This document shows, piece by piece, positions 51,095-60,900 of a stretch of 64,000 nucleotides of DNA. The notes beneath the pieces were generated by a model. It ran no database searches, was not told where the DNA came from, and saw only the letters and a program-made list of their open reading frames with translations. The stretch spans positions 248,001-312,000 of the forward strand of contig NZ_OMPE01000007.1 in assembly GCF_900312815.1 (NCBI RefSeq), read 5' to 3'. Both the position numbers and the translations under genes were made by a program. The number at the start of each line of letters is the position of its first letter. Position 1 is the stretch's first letter. The stretch is from Aquimarina sp. AU474 (GTDB lineage: Bacteria > Bacteroidota > Bacteroidia > Flavobacteriales > Flavobacteriaceae).

Positions 51095-52918
51095 ATGAAT
51101 TACTTTAAACAAATTCTTCGCTTTGCGAAACCATATAGGATATATGCTATCCTAAATATTATTTCTAATATTTTTTATGCATTATTTGGTACCCTAGCGA
51201 TGGTATCTTTATTTCCTATGCTTAATGTTTTATTTGATAAAACCAAAAGGGTATCAGAACAACCCAAATGGGAAGGTATACTTAAAGTTAGAGAATACGC
51301 CGAAAATTATTTAAATCATTTTGTAACTCAAAAAGCAGAACAAGGTAATGAGGATGTACTTATTTTTATGGTAGTCTTGGTGATCAGCATGTTTTTTCTA
51401 AAAAATATCTTTAGTTACCTAGCTATGTATTTTATTACATTCTTAAGAAATGGTGTTTTAAAAGACATACGTAACGAATTATACAAAAAAACAGTAGAGC
51501 TTCCGCTCTCTTTCTTTTCCGAAAAAAGAAAAGGAGATACCATTGCCAGAATTTCTACAGATGTTCTAGAAATACAGCATTCTTTCTTATCCATACTAGA
51601 ACTGATTGTAAGAGAACCATTAATGATTTTATTTACCATTTTTGCGATGCTCTTAATTAGTCCTAAGCTTACTTTATTTGTCTTTGTATTTATACCGGTG
51701 TCGGGGTTTTTAATTTCACTAGTAGGAAAAAAACTAAAAAAACACTCGGATAAGGTGCAAAAAGAACAAGGGTATTTTTTATCTATTGTAGAAGAAACTC
51801 TAGGAGGGTTAAAAGTAATCAAGGGGTTTAACGCCGAAAAAATATTTGGCAATAAGTTCAAAGATTCTACCGCTCGCTTTTACAACTTTTCTAATACCCT
51901 ACTAAATAGGCAAAATCTAGCCTCTCCTACCAGTGAATTTTTGGGTATTACGGTTATAGCTATATTATTATGGTATGGAGGACAAATGGTATTGGTAGAA
52001 AAAACTCTAGATCCAGGGCTTTTTATTGTATACATGGGATTAGCCTATAATATATTAACTCCGGCTAAAGCAATATCAAAAGCTAGTTATGGGGTAAAAA
52101 GAGGTAATGCCGCTGCAGAGCGTGTATTAGAAATATTAAACATGCCTTCGCCTTTACAGGATAAACCAGGAGCAAAAGACATAAAAGAATTCACAAGCAA
52201 CATTAATATCGATAACATTTCTTTTAAATATGAAGACGATTATGTGTTGCGCAATTTTACTTTACAAGTACCCAAAGGTAATTCAGTAGCCCTAGTTGGG
52301 CAATCTGGAAGTGGTAAATCTACTATAGCGAATTTGGTTACACGTTTTTATGACGTAAATGAAGGCGCTATTAAAATAGACAATACAGATATACGAGATG
52401 TTACCAAAACATCTCTTAGAGGTATGATGGGATTAGTAACTCAAGATTCTATATTGTTTAACGATAGCATCAAAAACAATTTATTAGTAGGTAATGAACA
52501 TGCATCAGACGAAGAAATCCTTGATGCTCTTAAAGTAGCCAATGCTTGGGAGTTTGTAAAAGACTTACCCAAAGGTATAGAAACTAATATTGGAGATAGC
52601 GGTAATAAACTTAGTGGTGGTCAAAAACAACGTTTATCTATTGCCAGAGCGGTACTAAAAAACCCGCCTATAATGATATTAGATGAGGCTACCTCTGCCC
52701 TAGACACCGAAAGTGAACGATTAGTACAATCGGCTTTAGAAAATATGATGAAAAATAGAACTAGTATAGTGATTGCCCATAGGTTATCTACAATACAAAA
52801 TTCGGATTTAATCGTTGTAATGCAAAAAGGTGAAATTGTTGAAAAAGGAACTCACGACGAACTCATTTCTAAAAATGGTGTGTACCAAAAATTGGTAAAC
52901 ATGCAATCCTTTGATTAA
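51095..52918 (+). CDS. ABC exporter, fused permease-ATPase (MsbA-like)
   Basis: 607 residues. A six-helix membrane domain (about 1-330) precedes an ATPase domain with Walker A VGQSGSGKST, signature LSGGQKQR, Walker B IMILDEATSALD and H-loop IAHRLST. Half-transporter that dimerises. It is 29 bp after the mutase gene. MsbA-type lipid export is a reasonable guess, but other substrates are possible. The tandem small RNA genes begin 28 bp after its stop, on the other strand. Confidence 0.93.
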   Translation: MNYFKQILRFAKPYRIYAILNIISNIFYALFGTLAMVSLFPMLNVLFDKTKRVSEQPKWEGILKVREYAENYLNHFVTQKAEQGNEDVLIFMVVLVISMFFLKNIFSYLAMYFITFLRNGVLKDIRNELYKKTVELPLSFFSEKRKGDTIARISTDVLEIQHSFLSILELIVREPLMILFTIFAMLLISPKLTLFVFVFIPVSGFLISLVGKKLKKHSDKVQKEQGYFLSIVEETLGGLKVIKGFNAEKIFGNKFKDSTARFYNFSNTLLNRQNLASPTSEFLGITVIAILLWYGGQMVLVEKTLDPGLFIVYMGLAYNILTPAKAISKASYGVKRGNAAAERVLEILNMPSPLQDKPGAKDIKEFTSNINIDNISFKYEDDYVLRNFTLQVPKGNSVALVGQSGSGKSTIANLVTRFYDVNEGAIKIDNTDIRDVTKTSLRGMMGLVTQDSILFNDSIKNNLLVGNEHASDEEILDALKVANAWEFVKDLPKGIETNIGDSGNKLSGGQKQRLSIARAVLKNPPIMILDEATSALDTESERLVQSALENMMKNRTSIVIAHRLSTIQNSDLIVVMQKGEIVEKGTHDELISKNGVYQKLVNMQSFD

Positions 52919-52945
52919 AAACTAATTGATTACCAAATATTTAAA

Positions 52946-53078
52946 ATGAAAAAAGAGTGCTGTCGCACTCTTTCTCTTCACACAAATCATCTTAATTTAG
53001 GGGCTTATTCTAAAATTAAAACTCACTCTTATTAAATTCTTTCACCTTGGGGAAAATGAAAGCGTTAATTCATTATTA
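52946..53078 (-). ncRNA. Tandem small RNA, copy 1 (about 130 nt)
   Basis: Predicted transcript on the minus strand from about 53078 to a terminator at 52952-52973 (AAAGAGTGC, four-base loop, GCACTCTTT) followed by six T. Near its 5' end is a stem with CTTTCA and TGAAAG around a C-rich loop; an AT-rich stem encloses GCCCC. No open frame of more than a few codons fits. Start and end are inferred from promoter and terminator. Confidence 0.8.
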
Positions 53079-53083
53079 CTCTG

Positions 53084-53113
53084 TAAAGATACAATATATT
53101 TTGTATTCTCCAA
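53084..53113 (-). promoter_or_regulatory. Promoter of small RNA copy 1
   Basis: TTG (53111-53113, in TTTGGAGAA), a 19-bp spacer and TATCTTTA (53084-53091) on the minus strand. The same elements recur in both other copies. Confidence 0.82.
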
Positions 53114-53227
53114 ATAAAAATTGCTTTTTATCTATAAAAAACACATTTTAACGTTTTTATAATTCATTACAATAACATAATTGTAATTTAATTCCTACAT
53201 AACATAAAGAACTTAAAACCTCTATAA

Positions 53228-53361
53228 ATGAAAAAAGAGTGCTGTCGCACTCTTTCTCTTCACACAAATCATCTTAATTTAGGGGCTTACTCTAAAATTA
53301 AAACTCACTCTTATTAAGGTACTTTCATCTTGGGGGAAATGAAAGTGTTAATTCATTATTA
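53228..53361 (-). ncRNA. Tandem small RNA, copy 2 (about 130 nt)
   Basis: Same layout as copy 1, with terminator hairpin at 53234-53255. The first stem is ACTTTCAT with ATGAAAGT around TTTCCCCCAAG-like loop bases, where copy 3 has GCTTTCAT with ATGAAAGC. This paired A-T for G-C change supports a real RNA helix. Confidence 0.82.
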
Positions 53362-53366
53362 CTCTG

Positions 53367-53396
53367 TAAAGATACTACAATAATTTAATTCTCCAA
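53367..53396 (-). promoter_or_regulatory. Promoter of small RNA copy 2
   Basis: TTG (53394-53396), exactly 19 bp, then TATCTTTA (53367-53374) on the minus strand, again within TTTGGAGAA. Confidence 0.82.
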
Positions 53397-53510
53397 ACAA
53401 AAAGTGTATTTTATCTAAAAAAAACACATTTTAACGTTTCATTTGTTAAAAATTAACTCTTTTTGTAATCTTAATCTTACAAATTGGTATTTCATTTCAA
53501 AATATATGAA

Positions 53511-53644
53511 ATGAAAAAAGAGTGCTGTCGCACTCTTTCTCTTCACACAAATCATCTTAATTTAGGGGCTTACTCTAAAATTAAAACTCACTCTTATTAA
53601 AGTGCTTTCATCTTGGGGGAAATGAAAGCGTTAATTCATTATTA
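53511..53644 (-). ncRNA. Tandem small RNA, copy 3 (about 130 nt)
   Basis: Same layout; terminator hairpin 53517-53538. The first stem GCTTTCAT/ATGAAAGC is perfect and its loop carries five C. It is divergent from the sigma factor gene at 53874, so a shared upstream region of about 190 bp lies between them. Confidence 0.82.
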
Positions 53645-53649
53645 CTCTG

Positions 53650-53679
53650 TAAAGATACTACAATTTTTCAGTTCTCCAA
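53650..53679 (-). promoter_or_regulatory. Promoter of small RNA copy 3
   Basis: TTG (53677-53679), 19 bp, TATCTTTA (53650-53657) on the minus strand. Confidence 0.82.
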
Positions 53680-53873
53680 ACAAAAAGTGTATTTTATCTA
53701 TAAAATTAGTAAATAATCATCATTTTTAACATTTATTCTTACAAATTCCTACAATTAATAATGGTTTAGTTTATTTTCATATTTATTTTCATATTTATTT
53801 TAAACCTTTTTTATGTACATTAGTCTAACAGATTAGAACAGATCATATTCCTAATCAAAAAAGAATTATATCA

Positions 53874-54422
53874 TTGAATAGTAAAGAGGAAGAACACCTA
53901 CTCATTTCTCTGCAATCCGATAAGGATATTAATGCAGCCTTTACCCAATTAGTGCGTTTGTACAAACAACGTCTATACTGGCATATACGTAATATGGTTA
54001 AAAATCATGACGATGCTGATGATGTGCTACAAAATGTCTTTATTAAAGTATACAAGAGTATTAAAAACTTTAAAGGTGATAGTAAACTATATTCATGGCT
54101 ATATCGTATAGCTACCAATGAATCCATCACTTTTTTAAATCAAAAAGCTAAAAAATACAATATTAGTAATGAAGAACTCAGTCAACAACTCATACAAAAT
54201 CTTGAAGCAGATATTTATTACGAAGGAGATGAAATACAAAAGAAGCTTCAAAACGCCATAGCGACATTACCTCAAAAGCAGCAATTAGTATTTAATATGA
54301 AATATTTTCAAGAATTAAAATATAGAGAAATTTCAGAAATTTTGGAAACTAGTGAGGGAGCTTTAAAGGCTTCGTATCATCTTGCTACAAAAAAAATAGA
54401 AGAATTTTTAAAAACTAACTAA
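53874..54422 (+). CDS. RNA polymerase sigma factor, ECF type
   Basis: 182 residues with a TTG start (53874); no in-frame ATG lies upstream before the family-like N terminus. Region 2 reads AFTQLVRLYKQRLYWHIRNMVKNHDDADDVLQNVFIKVYKSI, and region 4 contains LKYREISEILETSEGALKASYHLATKKI. It heads a three-gene operon with a membrane protein (31 bp later) and a periplasmic protein, an arrangement common in Flavobacteriaceae and likely to sense envelope state. Confidence 0.93.
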   Translation: MNSKEEEHLLISLQSDKDINAAFTQLVRLYKQRLYWHIRNMVKNHDDADDVLQNVFIKVYKSIKNFKGDSKLYSWLYRIATNESITFLNQKAKKYNISNEELSQQLIQNLEADIYYEGDEIQKKLQNAIATLPQKQQLVFNMKYFQELKYREISEILETSEGALKASYHLATKKIEEFLKTN

Positions 54423-54453
54423 ACCTTTTTACTTTTAGACAGTCATATATATA

Positions 54454-54987
54454 GTGAAAAAAGATAAGTTACATAACGACAAAGGTGGTTTTAAAGTACC
54501 AGAGGATTACTTTACTTCTTTCGAAGAGAAGCTTTCGCAAGCCATATCTTCAGAAAATAGTGAAGAATCAATATTAGATACCCTAAAAAGCACAGGAGAT
54601 AAAGTTCCCAAAGGTTACTTTGATGCGGTAGAAGAAGAGATATTACAAAAAACTATTGGTGTACAACCCAAAAGTAAGGTTATTGCCTTGTTTTCTAAAC
54701 GAAATATCTTATTTGTTTCTGGTATCGCAGCAATGATCGCTATTATTATTTCGTTATCTATAAATACAGAATCAAAAATAAATTTTGACGATATCGATAT
54801 TGCCGATATACAAACGTATTTTGATGACGGAAATATAGAGTTAAGTGATCAAGAGATGGCTTCGTTATTAGGAGAAGAACATAACTACACAGAAACCTTT
54901 GAGGATGAGTTAGTAGATGATGACGATTTATTAGAATATTTATCCGAAGAGGATAATATAGAAGATGAGATTATATTTGTGGATTAA
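54454..54987 (+). CDS. Single-pass membrane protein, probable anti-sigma partner
   Basis: 177 residues with a GTG start. Two similar segments in the cytoplasmic part, FKVPEDYFTSFEEKL (about 13-27) and DKVPKGYFDAVEEEIL (about 50-65), look like an internal repeat. A membrane helix follows at about 90-108 (NILFVSGIAAMIAIIISLSI), then a strongly acidic periplasmic tail rich in Asp and Glu. Position and topology suggest an anti-sigma factor for the gene upstream; no ZAS-type zinc motif is present, so this is inference. Confidence 0.8.
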   Translation: MKKDKLHNDKGGFKVPEDYFTSFEEKLSQAISSENSEESILDTLKSTGDKVPKGYFDAVEEEILQKTIGVQPKSKVIALFSKRNILFVSGIAAMIAIIISLSINTESKINFDDIDIADIQTYFDDGNIELSDQEMASLLGEEHNYTETFEDELVDDDDLLEYLSEEDNIEDEIIFVD

Positions 54988-55016
54988 TTGACCACAGTAA
55001 ACATTGAAATAGAAAC

Positions 55017-55469
55017 ATGAAAAAGAACATATTACTTATTTGTTTAATTTGCTTATCGTTTGCTTCCTTTGCTCAAAAGAATGGCCCTCGAGAAAGAATG
55101 AAAGCTTTTAAAATAGCCTATATCACCGAGCAATTAAACCTAACAAGCAAGGAAGCTCAAGAATTTTGGCCCATTTATAACGCACATGAACAAACTGTAG
55201 GTAAACTTAAATCTACAGGGCGTCGATTAATAAAAAATGTAAAAGAAGCCCATAATGGAGCCGTTGGTTTAAGCGACAAACAAGCAGGAGATTTTTTGGA
55301 TCAATATCTTGAAGTAGAAGAACAAAAATCTACTACTCGTAAAAAACTAATAAAAGACCTTAAGCAAATTTTACCTAATAAAAAGATTCTAAGACTTATT
55401 AAGGCCGAAAATGATTTTAACAAACGTATACTTGATAAAATTCGAGAACGACGGAGAAATAAGAATTAA
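55017..55469 (+). CDS. Periplasmic Spy/CpxP-like protein
   Basis: 150 residues with a signal peptide (1-19, ending SFASFAQ). The mature protein is helical and basic: AYITEQLNLTSKEAQEFWPIYNAHEQ is the LTxxQ-like motif of Spy/CpxP and zinc-resistance-associated proteins, and RKKLIKDLKQILPNKKILRLIKAE follows. Such proteins are stress chaperones or sensors in the periplasm. It is third in the sigma factor operon, ending at a shared terminator. Confidence 0.85.
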   Translation: MKKNILLICLICLSFASFAQKNGPRERMKAFKIAYITEQLNLTSKEAQEFWPIYNAHEQTVGKLKSTGRRLIKNVKEAHNGAVGLSDKQAGDFLDQYLEVEEQKSTTRKKLIKDLKQILPNKKILRLIKAENDFNKRILDKIRERRRNKN

Positions 55470-55489
55470 CAGATTTCTACAAAAAAATT

Positions 55490-55514
55490 AAAAGAGAGCG
55501 TTATGCTCTCTTTT
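55490..55514. terminator. Bidirectional intrinsic terminator
   Basis: AAAAGAGAGC (55490-55499) pairs perfectly with GCTCTCTTTT (55505-55514) around a five-base loop and leads into a T run on the plus strand. It serves the sigma operon and touches the stop codon of the convergent BNR gene. Confidence 0.9.
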
Positions 55515-56585
55515 TTATTTAAAGGTCAATTTAGCTATTCTATTCTTACCAGCGGCAATAGCGGTGCTATCATTAATAAATCGTAGCGTATAAAAACTCT
55601 CTTTGCTGAGTTCTTTCCAAAGCACTCCCCCATTATTTGAAATTGATATCCCTGTAAAACCAACGGCAACCATCTCATGACCTCCACTGTTTGGAATATA
55701 ACGCACACAACTTTTATAACCAGGTTCTTTTTGATCTGCAATTAATTGCCATGTTCTTCCACCATCCTTTGTTATGGCTTTATTTCCTTTGTTATTTTCG
55801 GGTTGTGTATAATCTCCTCCAAAAATAACTCCATTACTTTCATCATAAAATTGCAAAGAATATCCTCCTGTTGTAGCAGTGCCTTGTATGATAGGCGTAT
55901 CAAAAACCTGCCACGTTTTTCCTTTATCAGGAGAATAAAACACCCTAGATTTCATACCCCCAGAAATAATCCAGGTATGCTCATCAACAATACTAATATT
56001 ACCATTACTGGCCGCAAAAGCCGCTTCTCTCATAACTGTAGCCGGAAGATTTGTACACGGTGTTTTTTGCCATGTTTCTCCCCCATCTCTTGTTATAATA
56101 ATGGATAAACAACCATTTGTAGGATCACCCATAGCAATTCCTTCTTTATCATTCCAAAAAGCTATAGCATCATAAAACACTTTCTCATGAATCTCTTTAT
56201 ATACTATTTTCTCTGTCTTATCTTTTATATCAATCTTTCTTAATCGTGCCGGGGAACCTATACTTAGACTATAAAATGCCCGATCAGAAAAAGTTACAGC
56301 CCGTTGTTCGGTAATCCAATTATCAACATTTTGAGCAGAATCGGTCACCTTAAATTCATGAAACACCACATCATCATTCTTTAGATTCAAAAAACCATAT
56401 CCCTTATTATATCCAAAACCAATTAATGAGTCCTTATATATGTCTATAGCTCTAACACTAATAGAATCTTCAACAAGTATCTGTATATCGACCTCAGAAA
56501 AATTATGTGTTACACTTTTGCTTTTTTCACCACAAAAAGATAAAAAACAAGCAAGTAATACTAAAATAAATAGTCTCATTCTCAA
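55515..56585 (-). CDS. BNR/Asp-box (Ycf48-like) beta-propeller lipoprotein
   Basis: 356 residues, lipobox LSFC followed by GEKSKS. Several Asp-box repeats of the S-x-D-x-G-x-T-W form are visible: ITRDGGETWQKTPC, YSPDKGKTWQVFD, ITKDGGRTWQLIA and ISNNGGVLWKEL. This indicates a propeller like those of sialidases and the photosystem assembly factor Ycf48. It is often annotated as an oxidoreductase in relatives, with no support seen here. Function unknown. The ATG at 56585 or 56579 could be used. Confidence 0.85.
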   Translation of the reverse strand: MRMRLFILVLLACFLSFCGEKSKSVTHNFSEVDIQILVEDSISVRAIDIYKDSLIGFGYNKGYGFLNLKNDDVVFHEFKVTDSAQNVDNWITEQRAVTFSDRAFYSLSIGSPARLRKIDIKDKTEKIVYKEIHEKVFYDAIAFWNDKEGIAMGDPTNGCLSIIITRDGGETWQKTPCTNLPATVMREAAFAASNGNISIVDEHTWIISGGMKSRVFYSPDKGKTWQVFDTPIIQGTATTGGYSLQFYDESNGVIFGGDYTQPENNKGNKAITKDGGRTWQLIADQKEPGYKSCVRYIPNSGGHEMVAVGFTGISISNNGGVLWKELSKESFYTLRFINDSTAIAAGKNRIAKLTFK

Positions 56586-56653
56586 TAATTTTACCCAAAT
56601 ATAACGGTATTTGACAACAAAGGTCTACCTTTGCAAACCTTAAAAAAAATACG

Positions 56654-57871
56654 ATGCGTTTACATAGAAATCTTGTCTTTGCTGTAATTGATGGACTACA
56701 TGAAATATTCAATGAAGGTGCTTATGCAGATAAAGTTGTACAAAAGCTTCTTAAGAGAGATAAAAGATGGGGTTCGCGCGATAGAAGTTTTGTTGCAGAA
56801 ACGGTATATGAAATCGTAAGATGGAAAAGACTTTATGCCGAAATTGCAGAAGTAAGAGAACCGTTTTCTAGAGAAAATCTATGGCGAATTTTTGCGGTAT
56901 GGGCTACACTAAGAGGTATACCATTACCCGATTGGAAACAAATTGTCCCTACTCCTACCCGTCGTATCAAAGGTCGCTTTGATGAATTAAGCAAAATAAG
57001 AAAATATAGAGAATCTATTCCCGACTGGATGGATCAATTGGGTGAAAAAGAAATAGGAAAAAAGTGGGAGCCCGAAATCAGTGCGCTTAATCAACAAGCC
57101 CCAGTAATCCTTAGAGTAAATACACTAAAGATATCAAGGGATAAGCTAAGAAGTGTACTTGAGGATGAGGATATCGATACCGAATTTATCAAAGGGTACA
57201 CCGATGCTTTAAAATTAGTTGAAAGAACAAATGTATTTAGTACCGAAGCTTTTAAAAGTGGTTTTTTTGAAGTACAGGATGCCTCGTCTCAATTAGTAGC
57301 CGATTTTCTTGATGTACAACCTGGGCAACGTGTAGTAGATACTTGTGCCGGTGCAGGCGGAAAAACGCTTCATTTGGCTGCTTTAATGCAAAATAAAGGT
57401 CAAATTATAGCGATGGATATTTATGCAAACAAACTTAAGGAGCTTAAAAGAAGAGCCCGAAGAGCGGGAGCACATAATATCGAACCCAGACCTATAGAAA
57501 GTACAAAAGATATTAAAAAATTATACGGTAAAGCTGATCGCGTATTAATCGATGCTCCTTGTAGTGGATTAGGTGTTTTGAGTAGAAATCCAGATGCTAA
57601 GTGGAAATTACAACCAGAGTTTCTTGACAAAATAAAACAAACACAGTCTGAAATACTAGAGAGCTATTCAAAAATGGTTAAGGCCGGTGGTAAGTTAGTA
57701 TATGCTACTTGTTCTATTTTACCATCAGAAAATCAGGATCAGGTTAATAACTTCTTAGCAAAAGAAGCAGGTAAAGATTTTACATTAGTAAAGGATAAAA
57801 AAATACTATCACATCAATCTGGTTATGACGGTTTCTATATGGCATTACTAGAGCGTAAAGCTGATTCTTAA
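56654..57871 (+). CDS. RsmB/NOP-family SAM-dependent RNA methyltransferase
   Basis: 405 residues. The N-terminal helical part (about 1-130) resembles an RsmB/NusB-like region. The methyltransferase domain (about 160-400) has motif I VVDTCAGAGGKTLHLA, LIDAPCSGLGVLSRNPDAKW with the motif IV Cys, and LVYATCSILPSENQDQV with the motif VI Cys. Both cysteines mark 5-methylcytosine enzymes. It probably modifies rRNA (C967-type). It has its own promoter region, divergent from the BNR gene by 68 bp. Confidence 0.93.
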   Translation: MRLHRNLVFAVIDGLHEIFNEGAYADKVVQKLLKRDKRWGSRDRSFVAETVYEIVRWKRLYAEIAEVREPFSRENLWRIFAVWATLRGIPLPDWKQIVPTPTRRIKGRFDELSKIRKYRESIPDWMDQLGEKEIGKKWEPEISALNQQAPVILRVNTLKISRDKLRSVLEDEDIDTEFIKGYTDALKLVERTNVFSTEAFKSGFFEVQDASSQLVADFLDVQPGQRVVDTCAGAGGKTLHLAALMQNKGQIIAMDIYANKLKELKRRARRAGAHNIEPRPIESTKDIKKLYGKADRVLIDAPCSGLGVLSRNPDAKWKLQPEFLDKIKQTQSEILESYSKMVKAGGKLVYATCSILPSENQDQVNNFLAKEAGKDFTLVKDKKILSHQSGYDGFYMALLERKADS

Positions 57872-57983
57872 TTGTTCAAAAACTAGTGAATAACTCAACT
57901 ATTGATTCTCTATTTTATATAGTAATTTACATATAAAGTAGTAAATTTGCAGCTTAATAAAAAACAACACAAATAATCGAAGT

Positions 57984-60900
57984 ATGATTCATTTCTTCGG
58001 AAACCCAAACGAGAAAGTATTTGCAGTTCAAACCAGCAGTGAAATCTCTCCTGAAAATATTAAAAAACTCATATGGTTATTTGGCAACCAACCTAAGGTA
58101 ACATCGGCGTCTATTGACGCTTTTTTTGTTGGTCCACGTGCCGCTATGATTACTCCTTGGAGTACTAATGCCGTAGAGATTACCCAAAATATGGGAGTCC
58201 AAGGAATTATACGAATTGAAGAATTTAAGGCAATCTCTGAAACATATACGGATTTTGACCCTATGCTTTCTCAAAAGTATAATGGTTTAGATCAAAATAT
58301 ATATACTATTGATGTCGAACCAGAATCTATTTTAGAAATTGAAGATATTGCAGCGTATAATAGTAGTGAGGGCTTAGCACTAAATGATGAAGAAATTGCA
58401 TATCTCGAAAATGTTAGTAATAAAATAGGGCGAAAACTTACTGATTCTGAAGTTTTTGGATTTTCTCAAGTAAACTCTGAGCATTGCCGTCATAAAATAT
58501 TTAACGGAACCTTTATTATTGACGATGTAGAACAACCTTCTTCATTGTTTAAATTAATAAAGAAAACTTCAGAAACGCATCCAAACGATATTGTTTCTGC
58601 TTATAAAGACAATGTTGCTTTTATTAAAGGACCTAAAGTAACGCAGTTTGCTCCAAAAACTGCAGATAAACCAGATTTTTACGAAGAGAAAGAATTTGAC
58701 AGTGTAATTTCGATTAAAGCTGAAACACATAATTTTCCTACCACGGTAGAACCATTTAATGGGGCTGCTACAGGTTCTGGAGGAGAAATTAGAGATCGCC
58801 TTGCCGGAGGAAAAGGCTCTCTGCCACTTGCGGGAACAGCTGTATACATGACTTCGTATTCTAGACTGGAAGAAAATAGACCTTGGGAGCAGGCAATGCA
58901 CGAAAGAAAATGGCTCTATCAAACTCCCATGGATATTTTGATCAAAGCATCAAATGGAGCTTCTGATTTTGGTAACAAATTTGGACAGCCTTTAATTACA
59001 GGTTCTGTACTTACCTTTGAACATGAGGAAAACGCCCGTAAACTCGGTTTTGATAAAGTAATTATGCAAGCCGGAGGAATAGGATATGGTAAAGCCAATC
59101 AAGCCTTAAAAGATGAGCCCAAAACCGGTGATAAAATCGTTATTTTAGGTGGTGAAAACTATCGTATTGGTATGGGTGGTGCAGCAGTATCCTCTGCAGA
59201 TACAGGAGAATTTAGTAGTGGTATAGAATTAAATGCTATTCAACGTTCTAATCCCGAAATGCAAAAACGTGCTGCAAATGCCATCCGCGGAATGATAGAA
59301 AGCGAAGAAAACACAATCGTATCTATTCATGATCATGGTGCAGGAGGACATTTGAATTGTTTGTCAGAACTTGTTGAAGAAACAGGTGGTAAAATAGATC
59401 TAGATAAATTACCTGTAGGGGATCCTACCCTATCTGCAAAAGAAATTATCGGAAACGAATCTCAAGAAAGAATGGGATTAGTTATTGGTCAAAAAGATAT
59501 CGAAACATTGGAGCGTATTGCAGAACGTGAACGATCACCTATGTATCAAGTAGGTGATGTAACTGGTGATAATCGATTTACCTTTACATCCAAAATCAAA
59601 GGAGATACTCCTATGGATTTGGCTCTAGAAGATATGTTTGGCAGCTCTCCTAAAACCATAATGAATGATCAAACGATAACAAGAAATTATACCGACATCA
59701 ATTATGACGTAAATAATTTTGAAGCTTATCTATCTCAAGTATTACAACTAGAATCTGTTGCATGCAAAGACTGGTTAACAAATAAAGTTGATCGTTGTGT
59801 TGGAGGGAAAGTCGCAAAGCAACAATGTGCTGGACCATTACAACTACCATTAAATAATTGTGGTGTGATGGCCTTAGATTATAATTCTACAGAAGGAATC
59901 GCAACTTCTATCGGACACTCCCCTATTTCTGGCTTAATTAATCCAGAAGCAGGAAGTAAAAACTCTATAGCCGAGGCGTTGACCAATATTATTTGGGCAC
60001 CGCTTAAGGATAATTTACAATCGATTTCTTTATCGGCCAATTGGATGTGGCCTTGTAAAAATGAAGGAGAAGATGCCCGTTTGTATAAAGCTGTTAAGGC
60101 TATTTCGGATTTTGCTATCGATCTTGGTATAAATGTTCCCACGGGTAAAGATTCTTTATCTATGAAGCAAAAATATCCTAATGAAGAAGTTATAGCTCCA
60201 GGAACAGTAATTATATCTGCTGCTGCTAATTGTAACGATATCAACAAAGTTGTTGAGCCAGTATTAAAGAAATATGGTGGAGATATTTATTACATTAATA
60301 TGTCTCAGGATAAGCATCAATTAGGAGGTTCTTCTTTTGCTCAAATACATAACAAAATTGGTACTCAAGCACCAAGTATCAATAATGCTTCAAGTTTTAA
60401 GAATACTTTTAACGTTATTCAAGATTTAATTCGTGAAAATAAAATTGTTGCTGGTCATGATATAGCCTCTGGTGGATTAATTACTACTTTACTAGAACTT
60501 TGTTTTGCAGATGTGAATCTAAGCGCAAAACTTGATTTAACGAGCATTGGAGAGTCTGATTCTGTAAAACTTTTATTTGCCGAAAACTCAGGAATAGTAT
60601 TTCAAAGTGCTCCTAATTCAAATATCGAAACAGTACTTTCTGAGCATGGTATTGAATTCTTCAATATTGGGAAAGCTCAAGAAGGGACTTCGGTACACAT
60701 TACAAACGGAAGTGATACTTTTGATTTGGATATTGAGTCGCTAAGAAATATATGGTACAGAACATCTTACCTTTTGGATCAAAAGCAAACTGCCAATAAT
60801 TTGGCCACTGCCCGATTCGAAAATTATACCTCACAACCGTTACAGTATTCTTTTCCGATACATTTTATGGGTCGAAAACCTATTGTAGATGCATCTAAAC

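Larger units (their letters stand above)
52942..53710 (-). repeat. Tandem array of three 283-bp units
   Basis: Three copies of a unit repeat with a period of 283 bp, measured between the -7 boxes. The conserved part covers the RNA region, promoter and about 40-60 bp upstream of the promoter (ACACATTTTAACGTT is still shared by units 1 and 2). The rest of each unit diverges. There is no protein-coding frame. Confidence 0.92.

Noticed and set aside
53060..53077. Two-codon frame ATG-AAT-TAA conserved at the 5' end of all three tandem RNAs
   Set aside because: It is too short to judge; its conservation follows from that of the whole region, and no longer frame exists.
52952..53538. CRISPR array or insertion sequence ends
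   Set aside because: Units are 283 bp apart with no short uniform repeats and no transposase; the conserved part has promoter and terminator logic.
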